Source of the DNA: Clitoria ternatea
Lineage: Eukaryota > Streptophyta > Magnoliopsida > Fabales > Fabaceae
Assembly: GCA_037962975.1 (NCBI GenBank)
Contig: JAYKXN010000101.1
Location: forward strand, 682,001 to 746,000
Length of the DNA stretch: 64,000 bases
Reading direction: 5' to 3'
Each line of letters starts with the position of its first letter. The first letter of the stretch is position 1. The notes under the pieces are model-generated. The model did not search any database, was not told where the DNA came from, and saw only the letters and a program-made list of their open reading frames with translations. Positions 24,201 to 33,925 of this stretch are shown here, piece by piece. Both the position numbers and the translations under genes were made by a program.

Positions 24201-27200
24201 TCTTCTTTGATATCAATTATATGTTATTATTTTTATAAATATTATTCTTACTTAGAATTCTCTCTCTTTTACTATCAATTATCAATAGAAGATGATTAAT
24301 TCTCTTTTCCATTTATTGATAGTAAAGATCGATAGTAAAAGAATGTGACAAAATTAATTAAAAAATTATATTTTATTAATAATTCTATTATTTTATTTTT
24401 TAAGGTTTATTTAGTAAGAGAATCGCATAAGGGATCACACTGAGTCTTAATCGATGCATTTAATTTAAAATAAAATAATATTAATTAAAAATATAAAAAA
24501 TATATTTTATTTTTCCTTCATCTTTAATGTATTTTCTCTTATCCTTTTTATGACATGTGTTTTTGAATTTTGCATGTGAATTTTTATATGACTTCTTTCA
24601 ATTTACAGTGTGCATTGATTACTTTTTCAACACATACTTTTATTAATTAATTTTGATACTATTTATATCAGTGGAATATGAAATAATCATTGATCTTCTT
24701 GTTTATTATTCAATGTAATTTTAAAAGTATACCAAGAATTATTGACAAGTTAATATATTTACCTAATATTACTAAATTTCTTAATCAACATAAAATAACA
24801 TAATATGGTGATAGAAAAAGCACTAGTGGTGAGACTTATTTTCTTTTTAAAAGTTTTAAACAATATTTATAAATACATTCAATGTTGTTTTGGATTCCTT
24901 ACAATGAAACTACGAAATAATTTTCATGCATGCGTACGTGCGTCCATGCATGCGTGTCCATTTATGAAGATCAATGATTTTAATAAAACGTTCTTTGTAC
25001 AAATAGCATTCTTAAATGGATTCAGTCATCTTTGATATCAATTATATGTTATTATTTTTATAAATATTATTCTTTATTAGAATTCTCTCACTTTTGCTAT
25101 CAATTATCCATAGAAGTTGATTAATTCCCTTTTTCCATTTATTGATCATAAAGATCGATAGTAAAAGAATCTGACAAAAAGAATTAAGAAATTATATATT
25201 ATTAATAATTATATGCTTTTATCTTTTAAGGTTTATTTAGTAAGAGAATCGCGTAAGGGGTCACATCAAGTCTTAATTGATGCACTTAATTTAAAATATA
25301 TTAATATTAATAAAAAATATAAAAAATATATTTTATTTTTCCTTTGTTTTTAATGTATTTTCTTTTATCCTTTTTATGAGACGTGTTTTTGAATTCTTGC
25401 TAATTTTTATATGACTTCTTTCAATTTACAGTGTGCATTGATTATTTTTTCAACACATACTGTTAATAAATAATCATGAAAATATTTATATCAGTGGAAT
25501 ATGAAATAATCATTGATATTTCATCCTTATTATTCAATGTAATTTTAAAAGTATACCAAGAATAATTGACAAGTTTAATATGTTTACCTAAAATAACTAA
25601 ATTTCTTAATCAACATAAAATAACATAATATGGTGATTGAAAAAGAACTAGTGGCGAGACTTCTTTTCTTTTTAAAAGTTTTATACAATGTTTATAAATA
25701 CTTTCAAGGTTGTTTTGGATTCCATACAATTAAACTACTTAATAATTGTTGTGTATGCGTACGTGTGTCCAAGCATACGTGTCCATTTATGAAGTCTTTG
25801 TGAGTTTTTTAGTCGTTTTATGACGTGAATGAATCATTATTTGTACAAATTGCATTCTTAAATGGATTCAGTCATCTTTGATATCAATTATATAATATTA
25901 TTTTTATAAATATTATTCTTAATTAGAATTCTCTCTCTTTTGCTATCAATTATCAATAGAGGTTGATTAATTCCCCTTTTTCCATTTATTGATAGTAAAG
26001 ATCGATAGTAAAAGAATCTCACAAAAATAATTCACAAATTATATATTATTAATAATTATATTCTATCTTTTTTAAGGAGTCACTCAAGTCTTAATTGATG
26101 CATTTAATTTAAAATATATTAATATTAATAAAAATATAAATAATATATTTTACTTTCCCTTAGTCTTAATGGCGAGACTTCTTTTCTTTTTAAAAGTTTT
26201 ATACAATATTTATAAATACTTTCAATGTTGTTTTGGATTCTATAAAAAAAACTACTTAATAATTTTGATGCGTGCGTACGTACGTCCATGCATGCGTGTG
26301 CATTTGTGAAGTCTTTGTGAGTTTTTTTAGTCGTTTTATAACCAGAATGATCATTATTTTTACAAATATCCTTCTTAAATGGAGTTAGTCATCTTTGATA
26401 TCAATTATATGTTATTATTTTATAAATTTTATTCTTAATTAGATTCTCTTACTTTTGCTATCAATTATCAATAGAAGATGATGAATTCCCTTTTCCATTT
26501 ATTGATAGTAAAGATCAATAGTAAAAGAATCAGACAAAAATAATTAACAAATTATATATTATTAATAATTATATTCTTTCATTTTTTAAGGTTTATTTAG
26601 TAAGAGAATTGCGTAAAGGATCATACCAAGTCTTAGTTGATCCATTTAATTTAAAATATATTAATATTAATTAAAACTATAAATAATATATTTTATTTTT
26701 CCTTAATTTTTAATGTATTTTCTCTTATCCTTTTTTAAATACATACTCTTATAAATTAAGCTTGATAATATTTATATCAGTAGAATATGAAATAATCATT
26801 GATTTTTCTTGTTTATTATTCAATATAATTTAAAAAGTATATCAAAAATAGTTGACAAGTTTAATATGTTTATCTATAATAAATAAATTTCTTAATCAAC
26901 ATAAAATAACATAATATGGTGATAGAAAAAGCACTAGTGGTGAGACTTCTTTTCTTTTTAAAAGTTTTAAACAATATTTATAAATACATTCAATGTTGTT
27001 TTGGAGTCGATACAATGAAACTACGAAATAATTTTCATGCATGTGTACGTGCGTCCATGCATGTGTGTCCATTTATGTAGTTTTTATGAGTTTCTTTATT
27101 CGTTTAATGACTTCAATGAATCATTCTTTGTACAAATAGCATTCTTAAATGGATTCAGTCATCTTTGATATCAATTATATGTTATTATTTTTATAAATAT

Positions 27201-28359
27201 TATTCTTGATTAGAATTCTCTCACTTTTGCTATCAATTATCAATAGAAGTTGATTAATTCCCTTTTTCCGTTTATTGATCGTAAAGATCGATAGTAAAAG
27301 AATCTGACAAAAAGAATTAACAAATTATATATTATTAATTATATTCTTTTATCTTTTAAGGTTTATTTAGTAAGAGAATCGCGTAAGGGGTCACATCAAG
27401 TCTTAATTGATGCACTTAATTTAAAATATATTAATATTAATGAAAAATATAAATAATATATTTTATTTTTCCTTAGTTTTTAATGTATTTTCTTTTATCC
27501 TTTTTATGTGACGGGTTTTTGAATTCTTGTTAATTTTTATATGACTTCTTTCAATTTACAATGTGCATTGATTATTTTTCAACACATACTATTAATAAAT
27601 AATCATGAAAATATTTATATCAGTGGAATAAGAAATAATCATTGATATTTCTTCCTTATTATTCAATGTAATTTTAAAAGTATACCAAAAATAATTGACA
27701 AGTTTAATATGTTTACCTAAAATAACTAAATTTCTTAATCAACATAAAATAACATAATATGGTGATTGAAAAAGAACTAGTGGCGAGACTTCTTTTCTTT
27801 TTAAAAGTTTTATACAATGTTTATAAATACTTTCAAGGTTGTTTTGGATTCCATACAATGAAACTATTGAATAATTCTCGTGCATGCGTACGTGCATCCA
27901 TGCGTGTCCATTTATGAAGTCTCTGTAACTTTTTTTAGTCATTTTATAACATGAATGAATCATTATTTGTATAAATAACATTCTTAAATAGATTCAGTCA
28001 TCTTTGATATCAATTATATGTTATTATTTTTATAAATATTATTCTTAGTTGATGCATTTAATTTAAAATATATTAATATTAATTAATAATATAAATAATA
28101 TATTTTAGTTTTCCTTAATTTTTAATGTATTTTCTCTTATCCTTTTTGTGACATGTGTTTTAGAATTTTTCATGTTAATTTTTATATGACTTCTTTCAAT
28201 TTACAATGTGCATTGATTATGTTTTTCAACACATACTTTTATTAATTAATCTTGATACTTTTTATATTAGTGGAAAATGTAATAATCATTGATCTTTCTT
28301 CTTTGTTACTCAATGAAATTTTAAAAGTATACTAAGATTAATTGACAAGTTTAATATGT
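15218..28359. repeat. Satellite B array, main block (about 848-bp monomers)
   Basis: About 17 head-to-tail monomers. The landmark atggtgatagaaaaa lies at 15363, 16211, 17059, 17908, 18642, 19481 (acg), 20180, 20927, 22368, 23153, 23958, 24805, 25630, 26916 and 27759. Intact spacings are 847-849 bp, and shorter ones (699-839) reflect internal deletions. Partial monomers lie near 21540-21600 and 26169. Shared parts are tcctttttatgacatgtgttttag, the dyad around ttgatagtaaagatcgatag, and the CpG-rich tract around gcgtacgtgcgtcc. Both ends meet satellite A at short shared sequences: tatatcagtgg on the left and aatatgt on the right. Confidence 0.93.
16618..20010. repeat. Segmental duplicate of the satellite B block in the CACTA element
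   Basis: This stretch matches 4154-7600 monomer by monomer with an offset of about 12.46 kb and only scattered differences. It shares monomer-specific variants not found in neighbouring monomers (tacaaaacgc at 17066, aggaatctgacaaat near 18290, acggtgatagaaaatgc at 19481). It lacks about 53 bp corresponding to 7400-7455 and about 10 bp corresponding to a site near 6118. The last two thirds of this duplicate also lie inside the first 16-kb composite unit. Confidence 0.88.
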
Positions 28360-28415
28360 CAAAATCTTTACCCTATATTTTAAAACATTGATTCAAAAAT
28401 GAATTATTAGTGTGT

Positions 28416-28451
<36 letters not shown>

Positions 28452-30885
28452 GAGCAAAGAACATAATAATAACATTTAATAGGTTTAAGAAGAAATCAAA
28501 CTTATAAACATTAAGATTAACTACATATTTAACTTTTTAAAAATGGTTTTCTATATTATTCTTCAAAAATAAGAAAATTGAGTCCTTTCTTTTTTACTCT
28601 AAATACGGGTGCTACTCATCATAGCCTACACATATGTTGTCAACATTGCCTCACAACATAACCATATTGTTTCTTTCAGTGAAATTGTCCTAAGGTTTGC
28701 TTATGAAGTCTATTTAGCTAAATTTATAATGTTTATTAGGTCACTATGATTTCAAAAATATAACTAGTATAATTATAAAAATAATTACGATAACTATTTT
28801 TAATTTTAACTTTATAATATTTTAAAATTATTAAGTTGTTGTTTTACATGTTTTGTTTTTAGATTTCAAAGATGAGTCAGTACTGACATATTAAGGAATA
28901 AACAATATCTAAATTGAGCTTTAAAAGATCATAACTCAAGATAATTTGAGCTCAAAATTAGCATTTAAGTGGACTACACAAGCTTTGAAAATGCTTCATC
29001 TATTACTTTCCATCAAATAAGTAATTTCTAAATAAAATTTCCAGGGGTTTCAAAGAATTCTTGAACTCAGAACCATATTGAAAATTTGTTATTGAAGTTT
29101 GAATTTGATTTTTAGCACTGAAGAGCTAAAACTTAGAGTATATTTTGATGGCTAATTTTAGAATATTAGAATTATTAAATTCAAATAATAAGTATTTACA
29201 AAACAAGTCTTATGTGAAGAAATATTAAGATATATCTGAGAATCATATCTAGTCACGTATCTATATCTATAACTGATTTGCAAATTTACTATGTCAAAAA
29301 CTTTACCTTAAAGTCTAAAACATTGATTTACAAATGAATTATTAATGTGTACACACACAAACATATATAAATATATATATATATATAAGAGTAAAGAACA
29401 TAATAATAACATTGAATAGGTTTAAGAAGAAGTCAAACTTATAAAACATTAAGCTTAACTATATATTAAACTTTTAAAAAATGTTTCTCTATATTACTCT
29501 TCAAAAACAAGAAAATGAAGTCTTTTCTTTTTCACTCTAAATAGTTGTGTCAGTCATCATAACCTACACATATGTGGTCAACATTGCCTCACAACACAAT
29601 CATATTTTTTCTTTCAGTGAAATTGTCCTATGGTTTGCTTATCAAGTCTACTTAGCTAAATTTATAATGTCTATTAGGTCACTATGATTTCCAAAATATA
29701 ACTAGCATAATTATAAAAACAATTACCGTAATTATTTTTAACTTTATAATATTTTAAAATATTAAGTTCTTATTCTATATTTTTGTTTTTAGATTTCGAA
29801 GATGGGTCAGTACCGACATATTAAGGAACAAACAATATCTAAATTAAGCTTTAAAAGATCATAACTCAACATACTTTGAGCTCAATATTAGCATTTAAAT
29901 GGACTACACAAGCTTTAAAAATTCTTCACGTATTAGTTTCCATCAAATACGTCATTCCTAAATAAAATTTTCTGGTGTTTCAAAGAATTCTTGAACTTAT
30001 AATCATATTGAAAATTTCTTATTGAAGTTTTAATTTGATTTTTAGCATTGAAGAGTTAAACCTTAGAGTATATTTGGATGGCTAATTTTAGAATGTTAGA
30101 ATTATTAGATTCAAATAATAAGTATTTACAAAATTAGTCTTATGTGAACAAGTATTAAGAGATTTTTGAGAATCATATCTATCCATGTATGTATATGTAT
30201 AATTGATTTGCAAATCCATCATTTTTATGTTAATTTACTATATCAAAACCTTTACCCTAAATTTTAGAATAATGATTTAAAAATGAATTATTAATCTATA
30301 CACACACAAATATATATATATATATATATAAGGGTAAAGAACATAATAATAACATTTAATAGGTTTAAGAAGAAGTCAAACTTATAAAACTTTAAGATTA
30401 ACTACATATTAAACTTTTTAAAAATGGTTCTCTATATTACTCTTCAAAAATAAGAAAATGAAGTCCTCTCTTTTTTACTCTAAATAGGGGTGTCACTCAT
30501 CATATCCTACACATACGTGGTCAACATTGCGTCACAACACAACCATACTTTTCCTTTTAGTGAAATTGTCCTAAGGTTTGTTTATCATGTCTATTTAGCT
30601 ATATTTATAATATCTATTAGGTCACTATGAGTTCAAAAATGTAACTAGTACAAATATAAAAACAATTACCATACATATTTTTAATTTTATAATATTTTAA
30701 AATTATTAAGTTGTTATTCTATATGGTTTATTTTTAGATTTAAAAGATGGGTCAGTACCGACATATTAAGGAACAAACAATATCTAAATTAAGCTTTAAA
30801 AGATCATAACTCAACATACTTTGAGCTCAATATTAGCATTTAAATGGACTACACAAGCTTTAAAAATTCTTCACGTATTAGTTTC
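28360..30885. repeat. Satellite A block in composite unit 1
   Basis: Satellite A starts abruptly within a monomer (caaaatctttaccctatatttt), fused to satellite B through the shared atgt at 28356-28359. Landmarks occur at 29115 and 30045 (930 bp apart). Compound (AC)n(AT)n tracts lie at 28416-28451, near 29350-29390 and near 30300-30330. The last monomer resembles the leftmost monomer of the window (both read aaattagtcttatgtgaacaagt). It is interrupted at gtattagtttc by the LTR element. Confidence 0.92.
28416..28451. repeat. Compound (AC)n(AT)n microsatellite
   Basis: Twenty bases of AC repeat followed by sixteen bases of AT repeat, within a satellite A monomer. The equivalent tracts in the other units (44561-44596 and 60682-60717) have the same lengths. 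Confidence 0.9.
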
Positions 30886-31065
30886 TGTAACAGCCCAATT
30901 TTTTAAGCAGTAAATTAAATAGTGAAAAAATTAAAATTTCTCAGAGAAATAAGAAATGAAACCTAGAAAATAGGAAATTTAATTATGAATACAAGGATAT
31001 TTTCAGTTTGACTTAAAACGAAAATAAACGAGAATAGAATGTAGAATAGAATAATAAAATAAAAT

Positions 31066-31250
31066 AAAAATCTACTACAGTAAAATGCTACAGTAAAATG
31101 CTACAGTAACGTCACATGAAAAATGTTGTAGAATGTAGAGAATTCGTGAGAATTCTCCAATTTTCCACCGCCTCATGTCAATTTCGAGATGCTACAGTGA
31201 TTTGCTACAGTAAATTACTACAGTAATTTGCTACAGTAACCGACATTGAA
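31066..31250 (+). promoter_or_regulatory. CTACAGT-repeat zone of the LTR (U3 enhancer-like)
   Basis: Multiple copies of CTACAGTA or CTACAGTG in two clusters. The first is a tandem of the 13-mer CTACAGTAAAATG at about 31074-31108, and the second lies at about 31190-31240. The zone ends just upstream of the TATA box. The 13-mer count varies: two full units here, three in the 3' LTR of copy 1, one in the 5' LTR of copy 2, and two in both the 3' LTR of copy 2 and the 5' LTR of copy 3. Enhancer function is inferred from position and repetition. Confidence 0.65.
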
Positions 31251-31254
31251 AGCC

Positions 31255-31262
31255 TATAAATA
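31255..31262 (+). promoter_or_regulatory. LTR TATA box
   Basis: TATAAATA in the context agcctataaatagagccctg, followed by a C-rich, CA-containing leader (cctcccacatttcctcagacc) suitable for transcription start. It is conserved in every LTR copy in the window (33447, 47389, 49568, 63522). Confidence 0.8.
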
Positions 31263-31872
31263 GAGCCCTGACCTCCCACATTTCCTCAGACCACAAACCT
31301 CCCAGATCCTATAACCTTTCATCTCCCTATTCAAGCTCTCAAAATCTTCATACTTTAATTTCTGAATAAGAAGAAATTACGCAAATTTAAAGATTTGAAG
31401 AAATACAAGGGAGTTAGCATAAGGAAAGCTTAACGATCTTCACTTGAGGTAAGAAAGAGGGGATAGGATATTAAATACATAGAAATTAAGTTAGAATTGC
31501 TTGCTTAATTGTTTAGAAATTCATATAGTTATTTTCATTTAATTTGAATTAAATTATGAAATGGATGCAAATGGTTTGGAATATGATATTAAACAATTAC
31601 TATAACATGGAAAATGTGTTTCCATATTCTTTGAAATATGAAATATTATGGAAAATATGTTTTCATATGTTTGAAATATGATATGAATATTATGGGAAAT
31701 GTGTTTCCGTATGATTGAATTATGATATAAATAATATGGAAAATGTGTTTCCATATTCTTGAGTTATAAATAAAGTATGCTTAATTGATTGTTATAATAA
31801 TTTTATTGTTAAAATTAGTTATAAAGGAATTTGATAATGAAATGTATTCATGCATCATATGCATTGGCCGTT

Positions 31873-31996
31873 CAAAGAATCCGCAGAGGGGTTCTTTGAG
31901 GGGGTTCCTGGTGGGGGAACGCGCTCTGTTGAGCACAGACCTCTGTGGTGGTTTTATACCACGGCCGTCTTAAGGGCTAAGCAGTGTGTCCTTAAG
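31873..31996 (+). other. Cluster of stem-loops in the LTR
   Basis: Successive perfect or near-perfect hairpins in about 125 nt of unusually GC-rich sequence. They are CAAAGAAtCC with GGgTTCTTTG (31873-31898), GTTCC with GGAAC (31904-31920), CACAG with CTGTG (31934-31947), GTGG with CCAC (31948-31962), and CTTAAGG with CCTTAAG (31969-31996). The cluster lies downstream of the inferred transcription start, so it would be in the RNA. It is repeated unchanged at 48007-48130. Its function is unknown; structured leader, packaging or 3'-end formation are options. Confidence 0.7.
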
Positions 31997-32692
31997 GGGG
32001 GTCCCGCAACACTTGTTATTGATATTATGATATTGTTATCCGATGTTGGTGTTGCATTATGGGGCGCGGTATCGGTTGGATATCCGTAAAAATGTTATTG
32101 TTGGAAATCACTGCAGATGTTCCCACCAGAATGGATCCATCATGCATTTTCATTCATATAAAAGAACGTAATATAATACAAAACACTTGTTTGGCATCTG
32201 CATCGCATAGCATCCTACTTGTGGTTGTGGTTGTTCTAATTTGATTTCTATTTATTTGGTATTTTATCTCACTCTTTCTGTTACTTGTGGCAACCCCTTT
32301 TAGTGATTAACCAGGAAGATATGTGACAAAGTGGAAGCTGCCTAATTTGGATGAATTATGAAGGCTTTTGATGATGATGCTTGCTTGCATGTCTACTGTG
32401 GCTGTATTGTGTGTATACTATATTGTTGGTACTGTACGTCTTTATATTTTATAAGATCTAGGTGCCTGTTGTAAAATATAATATGTATGAAACTCTTATG
32501 TTATGTATAATAATAAACAAGTTAATTATGTAAAAGGTTGCGTACTCTGATATTGTATCAGTAACCCTTGGAATCAGGTTGTGAATCTCTTGATAATTAC
32601 CATGTGGAAAAATAAGTTATCTAAGAGATTTTATATGGTGACGGTAATTATCTTGGGATTTGCAAGTTGGCTCCAGGGTGTTACAACTGAAG

Positions 32693-32704
32693 TGGTATTA
32701 GAGC
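32693..32704 (+). promoter_or_regulatory. Primer-binding site, tRNA-iMet type
   Basis: TGGTATTAGAGC lies 7 nt after the 5' LTR. It matches the usual plant initiator-methionine primer site TGGTATCAGAGC with one C-to-T change. Confidence 0.85.
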
Positions 32705-32919
32705 AATGGTATATAAAATATAAAGAAAACCTTAGGAATTAACTAGAAATTAACATAAGATAGCTTGAAGTGTATGAACCTTGATTGCTATTTGTTTGAA
32801 ATTTATGTGCTTGTGTGTTATGTGTGCTCTTTGTATGTTTCTGTATAATTATTAGTTAGATAATGTAAAATTGTTAGAACTCTGAGTATATTAGATACTT
32901 AGTAACTGAAAGTAGTGGT

Positions 32920-33015
32920 ACTATACCAAAAGTAGCTTGGCAACAAGGAGATGAAGTAAGCATGACTTGGGAGCGAGAAGATGAGATGAGGAATCAATAT
33001 CCTGAATTATTTTAA
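32920..33015 (+). pseudogene. Relic of the pol polyprotein C-terminus (Ty3/Gypsy)
   Basis: An open frame encodes TIPKVAWQQGDEVSMTWERE followed by DEMRNQYPELF and a stop at 33013-33015. The ending WEREDEMRNQYPELF is the characteristic C-terminus of plant Ty3/Gypsy (chromovirus) pol, downstream of integrase. Upstream, the same frame is closed by stops at 32857, 32866 and 32875, so only the last 30 or so codons of pol survive. This shows that the short element is an internal deletion derivative of a coding Gypsy element. The remnant adjoins the polypurine tract, as in intact relatives. Confidence 0.85.
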
Positions 33016-33054
33016 CCAGGTACGTTTAAATTTCGAGGACGAAATTTTTATAAC

Positions 33055-33064
33055 GGGGGGAGAG
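33055..33064 (+). promoter_or_regulatory. Polypurine tract
   Basis: GGGGGGAGAG lies directly before the 3' LTR start TGTAACAG, at the position used for plus-strand priming. Confidence 0.88.
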
Positions 33065-33920
33065 TGTAACAGCCCAATTTTTTAAGCAGTAAATTAAATA
33101 GTGAAAAAATTAAAATTTCTCAGAGAAATAAGAAATGAAACCTAGAAAATAGGAAATTTAATTATGAATATAAGGATATTTTCAGTTTGACTTAAAACGA
33201 AAATAAACGAGAATAGAATGTAGAATAGAATAATAAAATAAAATAAAAATCTACTACAGTAAAATGCTACAGTAAAATGCTACAGTAAAATGCTACAGTA
33301 ACGTCACATGAAAAATGTTGTAGAATGTAGAGAATTCGTGAGAATTCTCCAATTTTCCACCGCCTCATGTCAATTTCGAGATGCTACAGTGATTTGCTAC
33401 AGTAAATTGCTACAGTAATTTGCTACAGTAACCGACATTGAAAGCCTATAAATAGAGCCCTGATCTCCCACATTTCCTCAGACCACAAACCTTCCAGATC
33501 CTATAACCTTTCATCTCCCTATTCAAGCTCTCAAAATCTTCATACTTTAATTTCTGAATAAGAAGAAATTACGCAAATTTGAAGATTTGAAGAAATACAA
33601 GGGAGTTAGCATAAGGAAAGCTTAACGATCTTCACTTGAGGTAAGAAAGAGGGGATAGGATATTAAATACATAGAAATTAAGTTAGAATTGCTTGCTTAA
33701 TTGTTTAGAAATTCATATAGTTATATTTTCATTTAATTTGAATTAAATTATGAAATGGATGCAAATGGTTTGGAATATGATATTAAACAATTACTATAAC
33801 ATGGAAAATGTGTTTCCATATTCTTTGAAATATGAAATATTATGGAAAATATGTTTTCATATGTTTGAAATATGATATGAATATTATGGGAAATGTGTTT
33901 CCGTATGATTGAATTATGAT
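33065..33920 (+). repeat. 3' LTR, copy 1 (truncated to the first 856 bp)
   Basis: Identical in order to the 5' LTR up to gtatgattgaattatgat and then lost. It contains three full CTACAGTAAAATG units and a TATA box at 33447-33454. The R/U5 half, including the stem-loop cluster and the terminal TGTTACA, is missing, and so is the right target-site flank. Confidence 0.94.
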
Positions 33921-33925
33921 CTTAA
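33921..33925. other. Junction filler between truncated LTR and satellite B
   Basis: The LTR side ends at gaattatgat (33920), where the intact LTR continues ataaataat. The satellite B side starts at attattcaatg (33926), where unit 1 has cttctttattattcaatg. The five bases cttaa belong to neither side. The identical junction is repeated at 50042-50046. Confidence 0.85.

Larger units (their letters stand above)
30886..32685 (+). repeat. 5' LTR, copy 1 (1800 bp, complete)
   Basis: Begins TGTAACAGCCCAATT and ends GGGTGTTACA. Its first half holds repeated CTACAGT motifs and a TATA box (U3), and the middle a GC-rich stem-loop cluster. Minus-strand frame 31754-31554 and plus-strand frames 31785-31973, 31850-32089 and 32059-32244 lie wholly inside it, repeat in the other copies, and resemble no protein. 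I treat them as chance frames. Confidence 0.94.
30886..33920 (+). mobile_element. Non-autonomous Ty3/Gypsy LTR retrotransposon, copy 1 (3' LTR truncated)
   Basis: Structure: 5' LTR 30886-32685, primer-binding site 32693-32704, a 379-bp internal region with a relic of the pol C-terminus, polypurine tract 33055-33064, and 3' LTR 33065-33920, which covers only the first 856 bp. LTR ends are TGTAACA and TGTTACA, perfect inverted heptamers. No gag, protease, reverse transcriptase, RNase H or integrase core remains, so it depended on a relative for mobilisation. The internal tail tttcgaggacgaaattttta before the polypurine tract is typical of plant chromovirus (Tekay/Del-like) elements. It sits inside a satellite A monomer. 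The target duplication cannot be checked because the right flank is gone. The two LTRs differ by about five substitutions, a 2-bp indel and minisatellite number over the shared 850 bp, implying fairly recent insertion. Confidence 0.93.
17807..33925. repeat. Composite higher-order repeat, unit 1 (16,119 bp)
   Basis: The unit comprises satellite B (17807-28359), satellite A (28360-30885), a truncated LTR retrotransposon (30886-33920) and the filler cttaa. The sequence starting at 17807 (attattcaatgtaattttaa) reappears at 33926 and 50047 at the same relative place, after a break in the LTR. Unit 1 is preceded by ordinary satellite B, so its left end marks where the amplified segment begins. It differs from units 2 and 3 by private or ancestral variants, including a 22-23 bp deletion at about 24967. 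Confidence 0.95.

Noticed and set aside
27739..27981. 80-codon minus-strand frame in satellite B, repeated at 43884 and 60005
   Set aside because: It lies antisense to the recurrent plus-strand frame and is open only in this monomer. It recurs only because the 16-kb unit is duplicated.
15218..28359. Interpretation of the regularly spaced repeats as a CRISPR array or as rDNA
   Set aside because: Monomers are about 848 bp, head-to-tail and similar along their entire length, with no spacer structure and no rRNA sequence.
31554..32244. Open frames inside the LTR (also at 47110-47310 and 47688-48378)
   Set aside because: They overlap promoter and stem-loop regions of a non-coding LTR on both strands and match no LTR-encoded protein. 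Their recurrence is explained by duplication.
32690..32710. tRNA gene suspected from the tggtattagagc motif
   Set aside because: It is only the 12-nt primer-binding site after an LTR. There is no cloverleaf around it.
30886..33920. Endogenous pararetrovirus or other integrated virus
   Set aside because: Perfect LTR termini, primer site, polypurine tract and a Gypsy-type pol ending identify an LTR retrotransposon. No coat, movement or aspartic protease domain is present.
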